Shown piece after piece: positions 7,460 through 15,719 of a DNA stretch of 16,298 nucleotides (position 1 is its first letter; each line of letters starts with the position of its first letter). A program made the position numbers and the translations under genes. Below the pieces are notes generated by a model that was given only the letters and a program-made list of their open reading frames with translations, had not been told where the DNA came from and made no database searches. Where the stretch lies: positions 1 through 16,298 of the forward strand of contig NZ_JAGKWP010000049.1 in NCBI RefSeq assembly GCF_021151785.1. Reading direction: 5' to 3'. This DNA is from Flavobacterium sp. (lineage in GTDB: Bacteria; Bacteroidota; Bacteroidia; Flavobacteriales; Flavobacteriaceae).

Positions 7460-9847
7460 ATGAAAATCAAAATTACTTTATTTTCGTTTTTTATCTTTAT
7501 TTCCAGCTTAATAGCTCAGGAAAAGAACGGAAGTATTACAGGAAAAATTATTGATAGTCAATCCAAAGAAGGAATTGGTTATTCGACTGTTTTAGTGAAG
7601 GAAAACGGCAAAGTTGTGGCTTCTGCGGCAACAAAAGAAGACGGAAGTTTTACGTTTTCTAATTTAGCAAATAAAAATTTACTTTTAGAAGTTAACTTTG
7701 TAGGTTATAAAAAACATAGTCAAGAAGTTAATTTATCTACTTCAAACTCAGTAAATGTAGGAACTATTTCAATTGCTAGTGAGTCCAAGGAAATCGAGAC
7801 CGTAACAGTGGTAAAAGAGCGTTCTACTATTGAACAAAAAGCAGACCGAAAAGTAGTTAATGTAGGTAAAGATTTAATTGCTTCAGGAACAACTGCCTCT
7901 GAAATTTTCAATAACATTCCAACTGTTAGTATTGACCCTCAAACGAAGGAATTAAGTTTAAGAGGAAATTCAAATGTTCGTGTCTTAATCGACGGTAAAC
8001 CAACAAATATTGATGCAACTCAATTATTACAACAAATTCCATCTGCTTCAATAAAACAAGTGGAGTTAATTACTAATCCATCCGCAAAATACAACCCTGA
8101 GGGAAACAGTGGTATCATTAACATCATTTTGCATAAAAATACCAAAGGAGGCTTTAATGGTTCTATTACTTCAGGTGTTACTTTTGGTGTTACTCCAAAA
8201 ACCAATCAATCGTTGAACTTGAATTACAAAGTAGGGAAAGTAAATTTTTATACCAATTATGGCTTCAACCATGGAAAAAACAGAAACTTTGGATTTGTAG
8301 ACAGTGAGCGTGTTGGTTTTGAAAATTCACAAGATTTTAAATTTTCGAATGTTAATACTTCTCATTTATTAAAAATAGGTGCTGACTATTACATAAACGA
8401 CAACAATACCTTATCTTTTTTTACGAACTGGAATTTCTTTGATGGTAAAGGAAAATCTAGAACTATTTCTGATTATTTAACTTTAGCAGATGCAGTTCAA
8501 GACAATTGGAATAATAGTGGTAATACAACTCAAACTTATGATTTAGCCTATAAACACAATTTTGCTAAAAAAGGAGAGACTATTGATTTCCAAATTAATC
8601 ATTCAATAACAGATAATGATGATATCTCTAATTTTTTAAACAACAACATTTATAGTTTAAATGATATTTCTGGAAAATCCACGTATTCACAATTTAATAT
8701 TGATTATGTGAATCCACTTTCAGAATCGGCAAAATTAGAAGTAGGATATGAAACTCGTTTACAAGGTGGGAAAAATCTTTTCAACGATTTTCAAGCAACA
8801 GCAACCACAACAAATAAATTTGACTACAATAGAAATATACATGCGTTATATGCTAATTATAGTAAATCATTTGGAAAATTCAGTGCTCAGGTTGGTGCTA
8901 GAGCAGAGTTGTATAACTTGTATGCTCATCCTAAAAAAGAATCGACCGATGCAAGTTTAAATTCTGATGCAACTATTACTGATGAAATTTTTACAATTTA
9001 CCCATCTGCTTATTTGTCTTATAAACCTAACGACAACAACACGTTTAATATTAATTACACAAGAAGGGTGGATCGTCCAAGTAATGGTCAGATTAATCCA
9101 ATTAGAGAATGGAGAACTGTAAACATGGAATCAAGAGGAAATCCTGCATTAGAGCCTCAATTTACCAATTCATTTGAATTGAATTACACTAGAATTACTA
9201 AAATTGGTTCTATTACATCAGCTGTATTTTATAGATTAATTCAGGATGAGATTTCAAGAGTTACTTTTACAGACCCTAACGATACCAACTTTTACATTAT
9301 GTCATTTAGTAATTTTAAGAATAACCGATCTATGGGAGCTGAAATTAATGCTAATTTAAAGTTAACTAAATGGTGGTCAACAAATGCTAGTGCTGATATT
9401 TATTTTAAAACAGTCAGAGGAACCGTTTCTAATTTAGACACTGGTTTAATGGAAAATGCTGAAGTAGATGTAACTACATTTAACACTCGTTTAAACAACA
9501 CGTTTTCTGCAACTAAGAATTTGAAATTCAATTTATTCGGTATGTACAGAGGTAGAGACCTAAGTTTACAATTTGCAAGAAAAGCAATGTATAAAATGGA
9601 TTTAGGAGCCAACTATTCAGTATTACAAGGAAAAGGAACAATTTCAGCGCGTTTAAACGACGTTTTCAACATGATGCACTTCGCTTTTGAAGGAAATATT
9701 CCTTACCGCAGTGTGGGTGAATTCCACTGGGAAAGCAGAACATTCTATTTAGGATTTAACTATAACTTTGGTGGTGGAAAAAACCGTGAACTGCAAAGAA
9801 AACAAAGAGACAAACAAGAAACTCAAGGTGGCGGTGGAATGTTTTAA
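7460..9847 (+). CDS. Outer-membrane beta-barrel receptor (carboxypeptidase-regulatory-like domain, plug, OMP beta-barrel family)
   Basis: A 795-residue outer-membrane protein. It has a signal peptide (1-20, ending SSLIAQ), then a carboxypeptidase-regulatory-like beta-sandwich (about 24-105, GSITGKIIDS to VGYKKH). A TonB-receptor-type plug follows (about 125-225, with LSLRGNSNVRVLIDGKP and GIINIILHKN). The remainder, about 560 residues, is rich in alternating aromatic strands, as in the outer-membrane beta-barrel family of Bacteroidota. The chain ends in GGGGMF, with a C-terminal phenylalanine typical of outer-membrane proteins. I see no clear TonB box, and there is no SusD-like partner or other transport gene nearby, so the substrate is unknown. 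It is a single-gene unit: divergent from argS and ended by a strong terminator. TTTGTAACAAA lies 65 bases before its ATG. Confidence 0.9.
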   Translation: MKIKITLFSFFIFISSLIAQEKNGSITGKIIDSQSKEGIGYSTVLVKENGKVVASAATKEDGSFTFSNLANKNLLLEVNFVGYKKHSQEVNLSTSNSVNVGTISIASESKEIETVTVVKERSTIEQKADRKVVNVGKDLIASGTTASEIFNNIPTVSIDPQTKELSLRGNSNVRVLIDGKPTNIDATQLLQQIPSASIKQVELITNPSAKYNPEGNSGIINIILHKNTKGGFNGSITSGVTFGVTPKTNQSLNLNYKVGKVNFYTNYGFNHGKNRNFGFVDSERVGFENSQDFKFSNVNTSHLLKIGADYYINDNNTLSFFTNWNFFDGKGKSRTISDYLTLADAVQDNWNNSGNTTQTYDLAYKHNFAKKGETIDFQINHSITDNDDISNFLNNNIYSLNDISGKSTYSQFNIDYVNPLSESAKLEVGYETRLQGGKNLFNDFQATATTTNKFDYNRNIHALYANYSKSFGKFSAQVGARAELYNLYAHPKKESTDASLNSDATITDEIFTIYPSAYLSYKPNDNNTFNINYTRRVDRPSNGQINPIREWRTVNMESRGNPALEPQFTNSFELNYTRITKIGSITSAVFYRLIQDEISRVTFTDPNDTNFYIMSFSNFKNNRSMGAEINANLKLTKWWSTNASADIYFKTVRGTVSNLDTGLMENAEVDVTTFNTRLNNTFSATKNLKFNLFGMYRGRDLSLQFARKAMYKMDLGANYSVLQGKGTISARLNDVFNMMHFAFEGNIPYRSVGEFHWESRTFYLGFNYNFGGGKNRELQRKQRDKQETQGGGGMF

Positions 9848-9864
9848 TCATTAAAATATTTATT

Positions 9865-9901
9865 AAAAAAAGCGTTCAGAAAAAATCTGAACGCTTTTTT
9901 T
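9865..9901. terminator. Strong bidirectional rho-independent terminator
   Basis: A perfect 10-base-pair stem AGCGTTCAGA/TCTGAACGCT (9871-9880 and 9886-9895) with a five-A loop is flanked by an A-run on the left and a T-run on the right, so it can stop transcription from both sides. It serves the receptor gene on the plus strand and the DinB-family gene on the minus strand. The right-hand T-run touches the DinB stop codon. Confidence 0.93.
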
Positions 9902-10346
9902 ATTGTCTTTTATAAAAAACATAATCCGTTATTAAAGGTTGTAATCCTATATTTTTTAATTCCGAATTAATTTGAGCTCGATGATAAGAAGAATGATTGA
10001 CAACATGAAATAAAATTTCATTCAATACATTTGAAAACGATTCTCCAGAAGAAGTAACATAATTTACACGCTCATTCAAATCTTTCTCCTCTAAAATTCT
10101 TTTAGTTAAATAAAAATTTTCTTTATTTATATTAATCAAGCTAGCATAATTGTGCAATTGCCATACTCCATATTGGGTTGTAATTTTCAAAATTCTAGTC
10201 ATCCAAATTTCATGAGCATTTAAAGTATGAGAAATCAAAACCCGGATTTTATCATTTAACTTTGATTCATTTTGAATGAGATAAGCAATCATTTCATGAT
10301 TTTTATCAAAAGTATATTGAAATTTATCTAGAAAAAAGTCATTCAT
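9900..10346 (-). CDS. DinB-family protein (putative metal-dependent four-helix-bundle enzyme)
   Basis: A 148-residue all-helical protein. The DinB/YfiT-type metal-ligand pattern is visible: His40 in LISHTLNAHEIW and the pair His118 and His122 in HVVNHSSYHRAQI, the usual NH-x3-HR-x-Q-I signature near the end of the third helix. Length is typical. The superfamily includes thiol-dependent transferases and many proteins of unknown role; despite the name it is unrelated to the DNA polymerase encoded by E. coli dinB. It begins 3 bases after the KASIII stop codon, so the two form an operon with the synthase first. The link to fatty-acid or ketide synthesis is by position only. Confidence 0.85.
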   Translation of the reverse strand: MNDFFLDKFQYTFDKNHEMIAYLIQNESKLNDKIRVLISHTLNAHEIWMTRILKITTQYGVWQLHNYASLININKENFYLTKRILEEKDLNERVNYVTSSGESFSNVLNEILFHVVNHSSYHRAQINSELKNIGLQPLITDYVFYKRQ

Positions 10347-10349
10347 AGT

Positions 10350-11357
10350 TTACCAACGAATTATAGCACTTCCCCAAGTAAATCCAGAGCCAAAAGCTGC
10401 TAAAACAACCAAATCGCCTTCTTTAATTTTCCCTTGTTCCCACGCCTCTGTTAACGCAATAGGAATAGAAGCTGCTGTTGTATTACCATATTTTTGTATA
10501 TTGTTATACACTTGATCATCTGTCAACTTAAATTTCTGCTGAATGAATTGAGAAATTCTCAAATTGGCCTGATGCGGAATCAACATATTGATGTCTGAAA
10601 CCTTTAAATTATTAGTTTGTAAACCTTCCATAATTACTTCACTAAAACGTACCACTGCATTTTTAAACACAAATTGACCATTCATGTGTGGATAATAACT
10701 TTCATCATTAGGGTCGTTATCTTTAATAATATCGGTAACCCAACGTTTTCCCATTCCAGGTGCAATTAAAGATAACTCTTCTGCATGTTGCCCTTCTGCA
10801 TGCAAATGAGTAGACAAAATACCTTTTGTAGTATCCTCTGTTCTTGAAAGCACAGCTGCTCCTGCTCCGTCTCCAAAAATAACAGAAACCCCACGACCTC
10901 TAGTAGTCATGTCCAATCCTCTTGAATGCACTTCTGAACCAATGACTAAAACATTCTTATACATTCCTGTTTTTATAAATTGATCAGCTACCGAAAGGCC
11001 ATAAACAAAACCAGAACATTGATTTCTGATATCTAAAGCACCAACCGTTTTTAGTCCTAAATCTCTTTGTACCATAACTCCTGGTCCTGGAAAATAATAA
11101 TCAGGACTTAACGTGGCAAAAACAACAAAATCGATATCTTCTGTAGTTAAGCCAGAACGTTCAATAGCCATTCTTGCTGCTTTAACTCCCATAGAAGTGG
11201 TTGTATCGTCTGCATTACTTACATGACGTCTTTCTTTAATACCTGTTCGTTCTTGAATCCACTCATCATTAGTGTCCATTATTTTAGACAAATCATCATT
11301 AGTTACTACATTTTCAGGCACGTAATAACCTAAACCCGTTATTTTTGAATGATACAT
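10350..11357 (-). CDS. 3-oxoacyl-ACP synthase III (FabH-like KASIII)
   Basis: A 335-residue thiolase-fold condensing enzyme that joins a starter acyl-CoA to malonyl-ACP. The catalytic triad is intact: Cys114 in DIRNQCSGF, His262 in IPHQANLRI and Asn292 in YGNTTAAS. The N-terminal TNDEWIQERTGIKERR motif and the C-terminal AAFGSGFTWG are classical FabH features. Two details depart from the housekeeping form: Asn-Gln replaces the usual Ala-Ala before the active-site Cys, and the gene is not beside rpmF or plsX, the usual fabH neighbours. It may therefore be a second, specialised KASIII, for example for aryl-polyene/flexirubin-type or branched-chain products, but I leave the gene symbol blank. 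It is followed after 3 bases by the DinB-family gene and preceded by a good -7 box. Confidence 0.93.
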   Translation of the reverse strand: MYHSKITGLGYYVPENVVTNDDLSKIMDTNDEWIQERTGIKERRHVSNADDTTTSMGVKAARMAIERSGLTTEDIDFVVFATLSPDYYFPGPGVMVQRDLGLKTVGALDIRNQCSGFVYGLSVADQFIKTGMYKNVLVIGSEVHSRGLDMTTRGRGVSVIFGDGAGAAVLSRTEDTTKGILSTHLHAEGQHAEELSLIAPGMGKRWVTDIIKDNDPNDESYYPHMNGQFVFKNAVVRFSEVIMEGLQTNNLKVSDINMLIPHQANLRISQFIQQKFKLTDDQVYNNIQKYGNTTAASIPIALTEAWEQGKIKEGDLVVLAAFGSGFTWGSAIIRW

Positions 11358-11379
11358 AAATTGAAATTTAAATAGTGGG

Positions 11380-11387
11380 CAAATTTA
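11380..11387 (-). promoter_or_regulatory. Candidate KASIII/DinB operon promoter -7 box
   Basis: The minus strand reads TAAATTTG, a full TAnnTTTG match, 22 bases before the KASIII ATG. As at argS, the upstream element is TTT rather than TTG, about 18 bases away. Confidence 0.47.
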
Positions 11388-11452
11388 CTATTTTTTATCT
11401 TTTGTAAACTAACTCGTCTTTACAAATAAATACTTCTTGTCATTAGACATTC

Positions 11453-11460
11453 TATTTTTG
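11453..11460 (+). promoter_or_regulatory. Possible -7 box upstream of the S9 peptidase
   Basis: TATTTTTG matches TAnnTTTG but lies 147 bases before the ATG, and the nearest TTG (11437-11439) is only 13 bases upstream, too close for the usual spacing. The rest of the 250-base divergent gap (11358-11607) is AT-rich; besides this box it holds only the TTTGTAACAAA element and a TAATTTTA near-match at 11563-11570. Confidence 0.22.
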
Positions 11461-11534
11461 TAATGTTCACTATAACTCTAACTATATATCTCTTAGCTAC
11501 TTCTATCTTTCAAAAGGTTAAATTTTAACGAAAT

Positions 11535-11545
11535 TTTGTAACAAA
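11535..11545. promoter_or_regulatory. TTTGTAACAAA palindromic element upstream of the S9 peptidase
   Basis: Identical over 11 bases to the element before the beta-barrel receptor, and 62 bases from the ATG. The 13-base AAATTTTGTAACA ending at 11543 also occurs on the minus strand before the lipocalin gene (16269-16257). Confidence 0.35.
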
Positions 11546-11607
11546 GCATTTTGAGAACACACTAATTTTATAATAATATAATAAACTCAACCATTAAACA
11601 TAAAAAT

Positions 11608-14019
11608 ATGAAGCTAAAGTTCCTTGCCCTTGCAACGATAGTCAGTTTGAATTGGTCTATTGCCCAAGAAAATGTAACGTTTCAAAAACCATCAAAATCT
11701 ATTTTAGATTTAGCTGATTACCAAAGAGCACCATCAGTAAGCATGGATAACAAAAAAGAATACATGCTATTAACTTATCGTAATACTTACAAAACATTAG
11801 ATGATCTTAATCAAGAAGAATTACGACTTGGTGGTTTGAGAATTAATCCTATAACTAATATTTCTAGTACCGTTACTTATATTAATAATTTGAAAATCAG
11901 AAAAATTAGTGATAAAAACGAATTGCAAGTAAAAGGAATTCCTGAAAATGCCAAAATTACAAATGTGAGTTGGTCTCCAAACGAGAACAAAATTGCATTT
12001 ACAAATACAACTACAAAAGGAGTAGAATTGTGGATAATTGATGTTCCAAATCAAATCGCTCGAAAAATTACAGAGGACAATTTAAATGCTAATTTGGGTA
12101 GTCCATACACTTGGCATAATAACAATGAACTTTTAATAAAAGTATTACCTAAAAATAGACCTGCTTTAATTGACACTAAAAAAGATTTACCTACGGGACC
12201 AACTGTTTCTACTAGTGATGGCTCTAAATCTCAAAACAGAACTTATCAAGATTTATTGAAAAACAAAACTGATGAGACCAATTTTGATATCATTACCACT
12301 TCTGAATTGTATTTAATAACTACCTCAGGGGAGAAAAAACTTTTTAAAAGTGCTGCTATTTATGCGGGTGAAAGCTTTTCCCCAGATGGAAACTATATTA
12401 TGTTAACCACTATCCAAAAACCATATTCTTACATTGTACCAATGAGTCGTTTTCCACAAAAATCAATTGTGTATGATTTAAATGGTAAAGAAATAAAAGT
12501 AGTGAATGAAGTTCCTTTAACAGAAATTATGCCTAAAGGTTTTTCTTCTGTAAGAGCTGGAAAAAGAAATATGGCGTGGAGACCTGATGTAGCTGCTACA
12601 TTATTTTTTGTTGAAGCATTAGACGGTGGTGATCAAGCTAAACAAGTAGAATTTAGAGATGAAGTTTATACATGGCAAGCCCCTTTTAACCAAAGTCCTG
12701 TTTCTCTTTTGAAAACCAAACAACGTTTTAGCGGAATGACTTGGGGTAATGAAAACTATGCTATTGTTTATGATAGTTGGTACGACACAAGAAATGCGAA
12801 AACGTATTTAATTAACCCTTCAAATCCTAATCAAGCGCCTCAAATTATCTTTGATAGAAATTCGCAAGACATTTATTCCGATCCGGGGAATTTTGAAACC
12901 AGAAAAAACCAATTCAATAGATTCGTTTTAGCCATTGAAAATGACAAAGGCTACTTAATTGGCGATGGATTTACTAAACAAGGACAATTCCCTTTTATTA
13001 CTGAATTCAATTTAAAAACATTTGAAAATAAAAAAATCTATACCTCCACTTATAAGGACAAAAAAGAAGATTTAATTTCTATTGAAGATTTAAAAAAAGG
13101 AGATGTTTTAGTAATGATTCAATCAAAAAATGAATACCCTAATTACTATATACGCAATATTAAATCTAAAAACAAATTAATTCCTATTACTTCGTTTACA
13201 AACCCATTTGAAAGTATCAAAAACGTATATAAAGAAGTTATCAAATATAAAAGGAAAGATGGTGTGGAATTATCTGGAACACTCTATCTGCCTTCAGGAT
13301 ATGACAAAACAACCAAGAAAGAAAAGCTTCCTTTATTAATTTGGGCATATCCTGAAGAATTCAAAGATAAAAATTCGGCAGGTCAGGTAAATAAAAATCC
13401 CAATGAATTTACATTTCCAAATTATGGCTCTTTTGTATATTGGGTAACTAAAGGTTATGCCGTTTTAGATGATGCCTCATTCCCCATTATTGGAGAAGGA
13501 AAAACTGAGCCAAATGACACTTTCATCTCACAGTTGGTTGACAATGCCGAGGCAGCCATCAATGCAGTTGATCAATTGGGTTACATCAATAGAAATAAAG
13601 TTGGCATTGGAGGACATTCCTATGGTGCTTTTATGACCGCTAACTTATTAACTCATTCTAAATTATTTGCTTGTGGAATTGCTAGAAGTGGTGCTTACAA
13701 CAGAACGTTAACACCATTTGGTTTCCAGAGTGAACAAAGAAATTATTGGGATATTCCTGCAATATATAATGAAATGTCTCCTTTTATGAATGCTGACAAA
13801 ATGAAAACACCTTTGTTACTAGTTCATGGTGATGCAGATAATAATCCAGGAACTTTTACATTACAATCAGAACGCTACTTCCAAGCATTAAAAGGACTAG
13901 GGGCACCTGTTAGGTTAGTTTTATTACCAAAAGAGAGTCACGGATATGCTGCTAAAGACAACATCTTACATTTATTGTGGGAACAAGAACAATTCTTAGA
14001 TAAATATCTTAAAAATTAA
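11608..14019 (+). CDS. Exported S9-family serine peptidase, glutamyl-endopeptidase-like (S9D)
   Basis: An 803-residue protein with a signal peptide (about 1-19, ending WSIAQ), so periplasmic or outside the cell. Residues about 30-530 form the beta-propeller-like region of prolyl-oligopeptidase relatives. The alpha/beta-hydrolase domain follows from about 545 (KRKDGVELSGTLYLPSGYD). The catalytic triad is visible as Ser671 in GGHSYGAFM, Asp744 in HGDADNNPG and His778 in ESHGY. The stretch GIARSGAYNRTLTPFGFQ and the NNPGT motif are close to those I recall from plant chloroplast glutamyl endopeptidases (MEROPS S9D), which favours cleavage after Glu over prolyl specificity. The protein would trim peptides from extracytoplasmic proteins. 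It is a lone transcription unit ended by a terminator shared with the convergent ABC gene. Confidence 0.92.
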   Translation: MKLKFLALATIVSLNWSIAQENVTFQKPSKSILDLADYQRAPSVSMDNKKEYMLLTYRNTYKTLDDLNQEELRLGGLRINPITNISSTVTYINNLKIRKISDKNELQVKGIPENAKITNVSWSPNENKIAFTNTTTKGVELWIIDVPNQIARKITEDNLNANLGSPYTWHNNNELLIKVLPKNRPALIDTKKDLPTGPTVSTSDGSKSQNRTYQDLLKNKTDETNFDIITTSELYLITTSGEKKLFKSAAIYAGESFSPDGNYIMLTTIQKPYSYIVPMSRFPQKSIVYDLNGKEIKVVNEVPLTEIMPKGFSSVRAGKRNMAWRPDVAATLFFVEALDGGDQAKQVEFRDEVYTWQAPFNQSPVSLLKTKQRFSGMTWGNENYAIVYDSWYDTRNAKTYLINPSNPNQAPQIIFDRNSQDIYSDPGNFETRKNQFNRFVLAIENDKGYLIGDGFTKQGQFPFITEFNLKTFENKKIYTSTYKDKKEDLISIEDLKKGDVLVMIQSKNEYPNYYIRNIKSKNKLIPITSFTNPFESIKNVYKEVIKYKRKDGVELSGTLYLPSGYDKTTKKEKLPLLIWAYPEEFKDKNSAGQVNKNPNEFTFPNYGSFVYWVTKGYAVLDDASFPIIGEGKTEPNDTFISQLVDNAEAAINAVDQLGYINRNKVGIGGHSYGAFMTANLLTHSKLFACGIARSGAYNRTLTPFGFQSEQRNYWDIPAIYNEMSPFMNADKMKTPLLLVHGDADNNPGTFTLQSERYFQALKGLGAPVRLVLLPKESHGYAAKDNILHLLWEQEQFLDKYLKN

Positions 14020-14020
14020 T

Positions 14021-14049
14021 AAAAAGCCCTTATTTTATAAGGGCTTTTT
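14021..14049. terminator. Bidirectional terminator overlapping the 3' end of the ABC gene
   Basis: An 8-base-pair stem GCCCTTAT/ATAAGGGC (14026-14033 and 14037-14044) with a three-T loop is flanked by AAAAA and TTTTT, so it works for the S9 peptidase (plus) and the ABC gene (minus). The ABC stop codon (14037-14035) lies at the apex, and its last codons (Lys-Pro-Leu) form one arm of the stem. Confidence 0.9.
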
Positions 14050-14976
14050 GTATTCTAAATAAACTTTTTGACCTGTCCAATTCAACTCGGACTCAAAAAA
14101 AGCAACACCTTCTTCATAAATAGCTTCATTTAAAAAATAAGCGCCTTTAAAGTAAGCTGCTTTCACCTCTACTAAAAAAGAAGACAAATCTACTACTTCC
14201 AACTGATTTGGATATACAATTAATGTTTTTGAAGATGCATTAAGATAACAACCTTTAACTTCATTTACGTCTCCAAAAAGTGATGCAGTGTAGATATGCT
14301 TAGGCCTTTGATAAATTTGAATAGTAGTACCTGAATCAATAATCTTGCCTTGCTTTAAAACTACTACCTCATCAGAAAAAGACAACACATCATTCACATC
14401 ATGCGTTGCAATAATAGTAGTAATACTTTTCTCTTTTAAGTACTTAAATATCTTTCTTCTAAGTGTATTTTTTCTGAAATTATCAATATGACTAAATGGC
14501 TCATCTAGCAATAAAACTTCGGGCTCTTGAGCTAAAACTCGGGCTAAAGCGACACGTTGCATTTGACCGCCACTTAAGAATTTTGCTTTGACCTGCTTAT
14601 ATTCCGACATTTCAACTAGTTCTAATAGTTCATCTATACGTCGTTGTTTTTCTTCTGGATAAAAATTTGACAAAAACTTACCCACATTTTCACCAACAGT
14701 AATAAAAGGCATCAAATCAAAATCTTGAGCCAAATATTTCATGAATGGCATGCCTGGTACTAAATGATATTTTGGACCTAAAATTTGATTCTCTTTCCAA
14801 AATAATACTCCCTCATCACAATCAAATAAACCATAAATGATTTTCAACAAAGTACTTTTACCACATCCACTTTCACCTATTAAGGCTAAGTTTGTTCCTT
14901 CCCGAATTGAAAAATCAATATCTTCAAGGTTTTTTTTATCTAAATAAGAAAACGCATTTATCTTTACTTGGAGCAT
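14035..14976 (-). CDS. ABC transporter ATP-binding protein (orphan; PotA/CysA-type plan)
   Basis: A 313-residue ATPase. Walker A is GESGCGKST (34-42), the Q-loop is Gln84, the signature is LSGGQMQR (134-141), Walker B is VLLLDEP (154-160) and the H-loop is His192 in ATHD. The ATPase core ends near residue 232 with the IYQRPKHIYTASLFG linker typical of importer ATPases of the spermidine/sulfate/iron class. About 78 residues follow that could be a reduced TOBE-like regulatory domain. No permease or binding protein is in the window, so substrate and even direction are unknown. It lies 36 bases downstream of the OmpA lipoprotein gene on the same strand. No promoter is evident in that spacer, so co-transcription is likely. 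The last codons double as terminator stem. Confidence 0.9.
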   Translation of the reverse strand: MLQVKINAFSYLDKKNLEDIDFSIREGTNLALIGESGCGKSTLLKIIYGLFDCDEGVLFWKENQILGPKYHLVPGMPFMKYLAQDFDLMPFITVGENVGKFLSNFYPEEKQRRIDELLELVEMSEYKQVKAKFLSGGQMQRVALARVLAQEPEVLLLDEPFSHIDNFRKNTLRRKIFKYLKEKSITTIIATHDVNDVLSFSDEVVVLKQGKIIDSGTTIQIYQRPKHIYTASLFGDVNEVKGCYLNASSKTLIVYPNQLEVVDLSSFLVEVKAAYFKGAYFLNEAIYEEGVAFFESELNWTGQKVYLEYKKPL

Positions 14977-15012
14977 TTATCTATTTTTTAATGCTATTTT
15001 TTAAAAAAGCAA

Positions 15013-15708
15013 TTATCTACCTGCTTCTCTTTGGGCATCATCAATCATCTTTTGATTCGCCACAATAGCAAATTCTACACGTCTATTTTCACTTCTCCCC
15101 GCATCAGTATCATTAGAAGCAATAGGATCTAACTCCCCCATACCGACAATTTGAAAACGTGAAGCAACAAGCCCCTTACTAGCAAGGTATATTTTTACTG
15201 AATTAGCTCTTTGTTCAGACAAATTCATATTATATTCATCAGAACCTACACTGTCAGTATAGCCATATATTTTTATATCTGTATCGGCATATTCTTTAAA
15301 AACAGGGACTAATTTATCTAAATTAAGTTTAGCTGCTGAAGTTAACGTAGCTTTGTTAAATTCAAATTTTACTGCATTTTCTCCCAAAACTAATTTGATT
15401 CCCTCACCCACACGTTCTACTTTAGCGCCAGGAAGTTGTTCCTGAATTTGACGAGCTTGTTTATCCATTTTATTACCAATTAGGCCTCCTGCTACTCCAC
15501 CAACTACTCCACCAATCACTGCTCCTAAAGCACCTTTACCGCCTTTACCAATATTATTACCTAAAACACCACCAATAACCGCTCCTGAAACCGCACCAAT
15601 AGCTGCTCCTCTTTGCGTTCTGTTTGTATTCTTAACTGCTTCACAACTTGAAATCAATATAGTAGAAGCTAAAATTACAGTTCCTAATGTTCCTTTATTT
15701 ACTTTCAT
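15013..15708 (-). CDS. OmpA-family lipoprotein with glycine-zipper domain
   Basis: A 231-residue lipoprotein with a signal peptide and lipobox ISSC, lipidated Cys22. Residues about 34-80 are a glycine-zipper segment (repeated G-x3-G: GAAIGAVSGAVIGGVLG, then GAVIGGVVGGVAGGLIG) expected to insert in or lie along a membrane. Residues about 114-215 are an OmpA C-terminal domain with the peptidoglycan-contact residues Asp152 (YTDSVG) and Arg167 (NLSEQRANSV) and the closing GRSENRRVEF. It links the outer membrane to peptidoglycan. It starts 11 bases after the lipocalin stop, and the purine-rich AAAAGAG before its ATG is one of the few Shine-Dalgarno-like sequences in the window. The same architecture is found in many Gram-negative envelope-stress lipoproteins. 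Confidence 0.94.
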   Translation of the reverse strand: MKVNKGTLGTVILASTILISSCEAVKNTNRTQRGAAIGAVSGAVIGGVLGNNIGKGGKGALGAVIGGVVGGVAGGLIGNKMDKQARQIQEQLPGAKVERVGEGIKLVLGENAVKFEFNKATLTSAAKLNLDKLVPVFKEYADTDIKIYGYTDSVGSDEYNMNLSEQRANSVKIYLASKGLVASRFQIVGMGELDPIASNDTDAGRSENRRVEFAIVANQKMIDDAQREAGR

Positions 15709-15719
15709 ATCGGCTCTTT

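Noticed and set aside
11517..11529. GTTAAA-T-TTTAAC inverted repeat in the 11358-11607 gap
   Set aside because: It is made only of common AT-rich words, occurs once in the gaps I examined, and is not placed at a useful distance from a promoter box; likely chance.
14977..15012. Possible terminator (GCTTTTTTAAAAAATAGC on the minus strand) between the OmpA and ABC genes
   Set aside because: The stem is almost wholly A-T with mismatches at its base and no T-run follows, so it is better read as an AT-rich spacer.
15469..15608. Repeated GC(T/A)CCT-like and CCACCAA-like DNA words that resemble a tandem repeat
   Set aside because: They are the codons of the glycine-zipper region of the OmpA lipoprotein; the repeat is explained by the protein.
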